From assembly GCA_963728365.1 (NCBI GenBank), contig CAVSJI010000001.1, positions 2,046,001-2,110,000 of the forward strand: a stretch of 64,000 nt of DNA, in the 5' to 3' direction. How positions within the stretch are numbered: the stretch's first letter is position 1; every line of letters starts with the position of its first letter. The DNA comes from VRUE01 sp963728365 (GTDB lineage: Bacteria > Actinomycetota > Thermoleophilia > Solirubrobacterales > 70-9). This document shows, piece by piece, positions 57,340 through 64,000 of this stretch. The notes beneath the pieces are model-generated. The model did no database searches. It had not been told where the DNA came from and worked only from the letters and a program-made list of their open reading frames with translations. Both the position numbers and the translations under genes were made by a program.

Positions 57340-60279
57340 GTGGCGCTGCTGGAGAGCAAGCCGGCGCCACCCTCGTCGGCCCCCGCAGTCGATCGGGCGC
57401 CCAATGAGCTCGCTGCCGGAGTCGCCCAGCCGCTGCGCGGCGAGCTCGAGGCGCTGCTCGGCGCCGACCGCGTCCTCTCCCGCCCCGGCGACCTCGTCCG
57501 CTACGCCTCCGACGCCAGCCCCTACCGGCTCTTCCCGCAGGCCGTGGTTATGGCTCACGACGCCGCCGACGTCGCCAAGGTCCTCGCCCACGGGCGTCGC
57601 AGCGGCATCCCGGTGACCTTCCGTGGTGGCGGCACCAGCCTCAACGGCCAGGGGCAGAGCGACGGCATCCTGGTTGACGTGCGCCGCCACTTCGGCGGCG
57701 TCTCGGTGGAGGCGGGTGGGGAGTTGGCGCGGGTGAAGCCCGGGACGATCCTCGGCCACGCCAACCGGGTGCTCGCTTCGCACGGGCGCAAGCTCGGTCC
57801 CGACCCGGCCAGCACCGACATCGCCACGGTCGGCGGCGTCGTCGCCAACAACTCGGGCGGGATGCGCTGCGGGGTGACCAAAGACTCCTACTCGACCCTG
57901 CGCTCGATGACTCTGGTCCTCCCCTCGGGGACGACGATCGACACCGCCGAGTCGGGGGCCGCCGAGCGCTTTGCCCGTGAGGAGCCGGAGCTCGCCGCCG
58001 GCCTGGCCGAGATCCGCGACGAGATCCGCGCCGACGCCGAGCTCGCCGATCGCATCCGGCGCAAGTTCGCGATCAAGAACACGACCGGGTACCGGCTCTG
58101 CGCCTTCCTCGATGCCGAGGAACCGCTGGAGATCTTCCGCCGCCTGGTGGTCGGCTCGGAGGGCACGCTCGCCTTTGTCGCCGAGGCGGTCTTCGAGACT
58201 GTCCCGGTCCCGGCCCGCACGACCACCGCCTGGATCCACTTCCCCGGCATCGAGGAGGCGATCGCCCCGGTGCGCGACTTCGTCGAGTCCGGCGCCACGG
58301 CGGTCGAGCTGATGGTCGCCCCGGCGTTGATCACCGCCGCCTGGAACATGGTCGGCGCGCCAGAGGAGTGGAAGGAGCTGCCGCCCACCTCGGCGGTGCT
58401 GCTGGTCGAGTACGGCGGCGAGGACGGGGCGGAGCTGGACGCCAAGGTCGAGAGGGCCGGCGAGATCCTCTCCTCCCATGAGACGATCCGCCCGATCGAC
58501 TTCACTCGCGAGGAGGAGGAGATCGAACTTGCCTGGCGCGTGCGCGAGGGCCTGCACGGCCTCGTCGGCCGCATCCGCATCCCTGGCACGGCGCTGATCG
58601 TCGAGGACGTCTGCGTGCCGCCGGAGCGGATCGCCGAGGGCGCACGGGATCTTCAGGCGCTGCTCGGCGAGCACGGCTTCCTGCCTGGCGTCGCCGGCCA
58701 CGCCTCCGCCGGCAACCTGCACTTCATGCTCACCCCGGATTTCGCCAAGCCGGAGGACCTCGAGCGCTACGAGGCCTTCATGGAGAAGCTGGTCGAGCTG
58801 ATCGTCGACAAGTACGACGGCTCGCTCAAGGCCGAGCACGGCACCGGGATCAACATGTCCCCCTACGTCGAGCGCGAGTGGGGCGAGAAGGCGACCGAGC
58901 TGATGTGGCGGGTCAAGCGGCTCGCCGACCCCGACGGCGTGCTCAACCCCGGCGTCGTCCTCAACCGCGACCCCGACGTCCACCTGCGCAACCTGAAGAC
59001 GACGCCGCCGATCGAGGAGTCCGCCACGACCTGCGTCGAGTGCGGCTTCTGCGAGCCGGTCTGCCCGAGCCGCGACCTGACTACGACCCCCCGCCAGCGC
59101 ATCGTCCTGCGCCGCGAGATGGCCCGCCAGCCGGAGGGTTCCCCGGTGCAGCGAGCGCTGCTCGGGGAGTTCGCCTACGAGGCGCTCGACACGTGCGCCA
59201 CCGACGGCTCCTGCCAGCTCGCCTGCCCGGTCGGGATCGACACCGGCAAGCTGGTCAAGGAGCTGCGCCAGGCAGCTCACGGCGAACGGGCCGAACGCGC
59301 GGCGCTTGCCGCCGCGAAGCGCTGGCGGACGGTCGAAGCGGCTTCGCGACTCGCGCTGCGGATCGGCGGCCCGCTGGCGCGGCGGACGAAGCGGGGGCGG
59401 GGTTTGCCGGGGCCGGGGCGGAGGGGAGTCGGGGGGGACTCTCTCCCGACAAAAGCGGGGAGTGTCGGGAGAGAGTCCCCCCCGACTCTCCAAAGCGCGA
59501 GCGCCGCCGCCGTCTACGTCCCCAGCTGCACCAACCGGATCTTCGGCCCCGCCGCCGACGGGCCGATAAGTCAAGGTGGACTTGACATTTCGGCCCATCG
59601 GCCCACGAAGTCGGTAGTGGACGCGCTGGTGGAGGTATCGGCTCGGGCGGGGTCGCCGGTTTGGGTTCCGGCGGAGGTGGCGGGGTCTTGCTGTGGGCTG
59701 CCCTTTGGGTCCAAGGGCTTTGCCGACGCTCAGGCGCACAAGGCGAACGAGATGGTGGAGAAGCTCTGGCGGTGGAGCGACGAGGGGCGGTTGCCGGTGG
59801 TGATCGACGCTGCCTCCTGTACGCAGGCGGTGACCGATCCGGGCGAGGGGGTGCTCAGCGAGGAGAACGCCGAGCGGCTCGCCAAGCTCGAGATCCTCGA
59901 CTCGGTCGCCTGGGCGCACGATCGACTGCTGCCGAAGCTCGAGGTCCGCGAGAAGGTCGGCTCCGCGACCGTCCACCCGACCTGCGCCACCCGCCACATG
60001 GGACTCGCGCCGCGCCTGCGCCGGCTCGCCGCTGCCCTCGCCGAGGACGTCTACGTGGCGCCCTCCGCGACCTGCTGCGGCTTCGCCGGCGACCGCGGCA
60101 TCTCCCACCCCGAGCTGACGGCCGCCGCGACGCGCCCCCAGGCCGAGGAGCTCGCCAGCCGCGACTTCGACGCCCACCTCTCCAGCAACCGCACCTGCGA
60201 GATCGGTCTCACCCGCGCCACCGGCGAGCCGTACGAGTCGATCGTGATCCTGCTCGAGCGGCTAACGCGCCGCGACTGA
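57340..60279 (+). CDS. FAD-linked oxidase / FeS (CCG) fusion, D-lactate-dehydrogenase type
   Basis: 979 residues from GTG 57340. FAD_binding_4 domain: VTFRGGGTSLNGQGQSDGIL and ATVGGVVANNSGGMRCGVTK. C-terminal FAD-oxidase domain: GHASAGNLHFMLTPDF and KAEHGTGINMSPYVEREWGE. Then a 4Fe-4S domain (CVECGFCEPVCPS, CATDGSCQLACPVG) and a CCG domain (GSCCGLPFGSKGFAD, TCCGFAGDRGISHPEL). It oxidises a 2-hydroxy acid; beside MdlC, mandelate is possible but unproven. Two palindromic elements lie in frame in the linker and at the start of the CCG part. Confidence 0.9.
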   Translation: MALLESKPAPPSSAPAVDRAPNELAAGVAQPLRGELEALLGADRVLSRPGDLVRYASDASPYRLFPQAVVMAHDAADVAKVLAHGRRSGIPVTFRGGGTSLNGQGQSDGILVDVRRHFGGVSVEAGGELARVKPGTILGHANRVLASHGRKLGPDPASTDIATVGGVVANNSGGMRCGVTKDSYSTLRSMTLVLPSGTTIDTAESGAAERFAREEPELAAGLAEIRDEIRADAELADRIRRKFAIKNTTGYRLCAFLDAEEPLEIFRRLVVGSEGTLAFVAEAVFETVPVPARTTTAWIHFPGIEEAIAPVRDFVESGATAVELMVAPALITAAWNMVGAPEEWKELPPTSAVLLVEYGGEDGAELDAKVERAGEILSSHETIRPIDFTREEEEIELAWRVREGLHGLVGRIRIPGTALIVEDVCVPPERIAEGARDLQALLGEHGFLPGVAGHASAGNLHFMLTPDFAKPEDLERYEAFMEKLVELIVDKYDGSLKAEHGTGINMSPYVEREWGEKATELMWRVKRLADPDGVLNPGVVLNRDPDVHLRNLKTTPPIEESATTCVECGFCEPVCPSRDLTTTPRQRIVLRREMARQPEGSPVQRALLGEFAYEALDTCATDGSCQLACPVGIDTGKLVKELRQAAHGERAERAALAAAKRWRTVEAASRLALRIGGPLARRTKRGRGLPGPGRRGVGGDSLPTKAGSVGRESPPTLQSASAAAVYVPSCTNRIFGPAADGPISQGGLDISAHRPTKSVVDALVEVSARAGSPVWVPAEVAGSCCGLPFGSKGFADAQAHKANEMVEKLWRWSDEGRLPVVIDAASCTQAVTDPGEGVLSEENAERLAKLEILDSVAWAHDRLLPKLEVREKVGSATVHPTCATRHMGLAPRLRRLAAALAEDVYVAPSATCCGFAGDRGISHPELTAAATRPQAEELASRDFDAHLSSNRTCEIGLTRATGEPYESIVILLERLTRRD
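59426..59488. repeat. 63-bp palindromic element inside FAD/FeS gene
   Basis: Perfect 25-bp inverted arms (59426-59450 and 59464-59488, ending CTCTCCCGAC and beginning GTCGGGAGAG) around a 13-nt loop. The 63-bp length is 21 codons, so the reading frame survives; it codes for a Gly/Pro/Ser linker between the 4Fe-4S and CCG domains. Confidence 0.8.
59560..59596. repeat. 37-bp palindromic element inside FAD/FeS gene
   Basis: GGGCCGATAAGTCAAG pairs with CTTGACATTTCGGCCC around loop GTGGA, 14 of 16 pairs. It lies 71 bp after the larger palindrome and separates PSCTNRIFG from the rest of the CCG domain, adding a non-homologous segment (DGPISQGGLDISAHRP). Confidence 0.7.
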
Positions 60280-61134
60280 TTCGGCCTCGGCGGCGCCAGC
60301 CGCGCCCGTCTCGATCTCGCGGAAGGCGGCGGCGATCCGCGGATCCTTTTCGGTGCGCCGCTCGAGCAGCGGTCCGAGAAGGCCTCGCAAGATCCACAGA
60401 TAGCGCCACCAGGAGGGCGCGAACACACGTGGCGCCCGCGTTTCGACGGCGCGGATCACGGCTGCCGCGGCTTCGTCCGGCCTGATTCGCTTCATCGCGA
60501 AGGCAGGCGCGAATTTTTTCAGCATCCCGGCGCCGGGCTTTGCGAAGGCATCCTCGACCATTGTCGTGTCGACCCAGCCGAAGTACGCGGTCGTGGCGCT
60601 TGCCCCGAAGGGAGCAAGCTCGGCGCGCAAAGACCTTCCAAGCGCCTCGACCCCCGCCTTCGACGTGGCGTAGGAGCTCATCAGCGGGCCACCGGCGAAG
60701 GCCGCCACCGAGGCGACCACGACGATCTGACCATTGCGCTCGGAGATCTGAGGAAGCGCGGCGCTAACCGTGCGCCAAACGCCCAGCAGGTTGACCTCGA
60801 TCACCCGTTCCCACTCCTCGCCGGGCGTCGCCCGCATCGTCGTGACAGTCGGCGGAGCAATGCCCGCGTTCGCGATCGCCACGTCGAGTCCGCCGAAGCG
60901 CTCGACCGTCTCGGCGACCGCGGCGCGCATCGCCCCGGCGTCGGTGACGTCGCCGGCGATGCCGATCGCTCGCTCGCCGATCCGCTCGGCCGCCTCGCGC
61001 GCCTCGTCGGCGTTGAGGTCGACCACGGCCACGGAGGCCCCGCGCATGTGGATCTGCCGGGCGGTCTCGAAGCCGATTCCGCGGGCGGCCCCGGTGACCA
61101 GCGCCACCTTTCCGTTCAGGTCGTAGACCGGCAT
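60262..61134 (-). CDS. short-chain dehydrogenase/reductase
   Basis: 290 residues from ATG 61134. KVALVTGAARGIGFETARQI (TGxxxGIG), IAGDVTDAGAMRA, VAIANAGIAPPTVTTMRATP, VVVASVAAFAGGPLMSSYAT and SYATSKAGVEALGRSLRAEL (YxxxK catalytic pair). The C-terminus carries an extra helical region (APSWWRYLWILRGLLGPLLE) as in membrane-associated SDRs. Its end overlaps the FAD/FeS gene end by 18 bp. Confidence 0.92.
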   Translation of the reverse strand: MPVYDLNGKVALVTGAARGIGFETARQIHMRGASVAVVDLNADEAREAAERIGERAIGIAGDVTDAGAMRAAVAETVERFGGLDVAIANAGIAPPTVTTMRATPGEEWERVIEVNLLGVWRTVSAALPQISERNGQIVVVASVAAFAGGPLMSSYATSKAGVEALGRSLRAELAPFGASATTAYFGWVDTTMVEDAFAKPGAGMLKKFAPAFAMKRIRPDEAAAAVIRAVETRAPRVFAPSWWRYLWILRGLLGPLLERRTEKDPRIAAAFREIETGAAGAAEAESVAAR

Positions 61135-61208
61135 CGCGCGGAAGACTATTGCGTGTCGATCGAGACCGCCCGCAGGCGAGGAGGCGCGCGCTCCTAGAAT
61201 CACGCCCG

Positions 61209-64000
<2,792 letters not shown>

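Noticed and set aside
57214..60177. 987-codon minus-strand open frame
   Set aside because: Antisense to the FAD/FeS gene; it exists because high-GC codons leave few stops on the opposite strand. Its composition is low-complexity and no domain is visible.

Overview
High-GC (about 70%), GTG-rich DNA with actinobacterial gene style: a DUF6458 membrane protein, a SpoIID/LytB protein, DUF1385, a class II fumarase, a DesA3-type desaturase, and a secreted adhesin with an Arg-rich C-terminal domain of a kind I associate with Thermoleophilia. The best guess is an Actinomycetota genome, class Thermoleophilia (Solirubrobacterales-like). That placement is inference from protein style, not a database hit.

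Layout. 1-1645: an IS1380-family insertion sequence whose left end lies outside the window. 1740-4114: two translationally coupled secreted proteins, one with a peptidoglycan-binding domain and one zinc metalloprotease. 4150-4223: tRNA-Asp(GTC). 4202-27654: a 23-kb accessory island that begins at the 3' end of this tRNA gene. Degenerate copies of that 3' end, all in the same orientation, recur near 8174, 16789, 18901, 20950, 26367 and 27541 and cut the island into six segments. An 83-bp sequence next to the tRNA gene recurs at the far edge (4243-4325 and 27572-27654). No integrase gene is present in the window.

Segments of the island. (1) A hypothetical protein, a secreted thermonuclease, and a three-gene block (90-aa protein, zinc-ribbon protein, DprA). 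Each gene of the block is preceded, 31-36 nt before its start codon, by the same folded element with compensatory base changes. (2) A nuclease-like protein, a coupled operon of radical SAM, thymidylate-kinase-like, EEP nuclease and membrane/PLD-like proteins with a second EEP paralogue alongside, then two toxin-antitoxin-like modules. (3) A Kup potassium transporter alone. (4) A PadR regulator, a 2TM protein and an alpha/beta hydrolase. (5) Two small proteins, a 1,300-residue secreted repeat protein and a MazF/PemK-like protein. (6) A frameshifted fic gene. The first two segments look like defence, competence or conflict DNA.

27.6-40.5 kb: a decaying stretch rich in small enzymes (GNAT acetyltransferases, two paralogous methyltransferases, HAD, isochorismatase, cupin). 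Several genes are truncated or frameshifted: pdxH, NUDIX, alpha/beta hydrolase, three GNATs, a transglutaminase-like gene and a cupin. Some single-base frameshifts could be sequence errors, but the abrupt truncations are not explained that way.

41-64 kb: ordinary chromosomal genes. They are DUF1385, methylmalonyl-CoA epimerase, a methyltransferase, BtrH-like, PAP2 phosphatase, YchF, a CrtC-like protein, SpoIID/LytB, aldehyde dehydrogenase, fumarase, desaturase plus its reductase and regulator, benzoylformate decarboxylase, an FAD/FeS oxidoreductase, an SDR and isoleucyl-tRNA synthetase. This stretch carries at least six palindromic elements. Two lie in frame inside the FAD/FeS oxidoreductase gene. 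One lies inside ileS, where removing exactly 59 nt flanked by identical GAG codons restores the reading frame.
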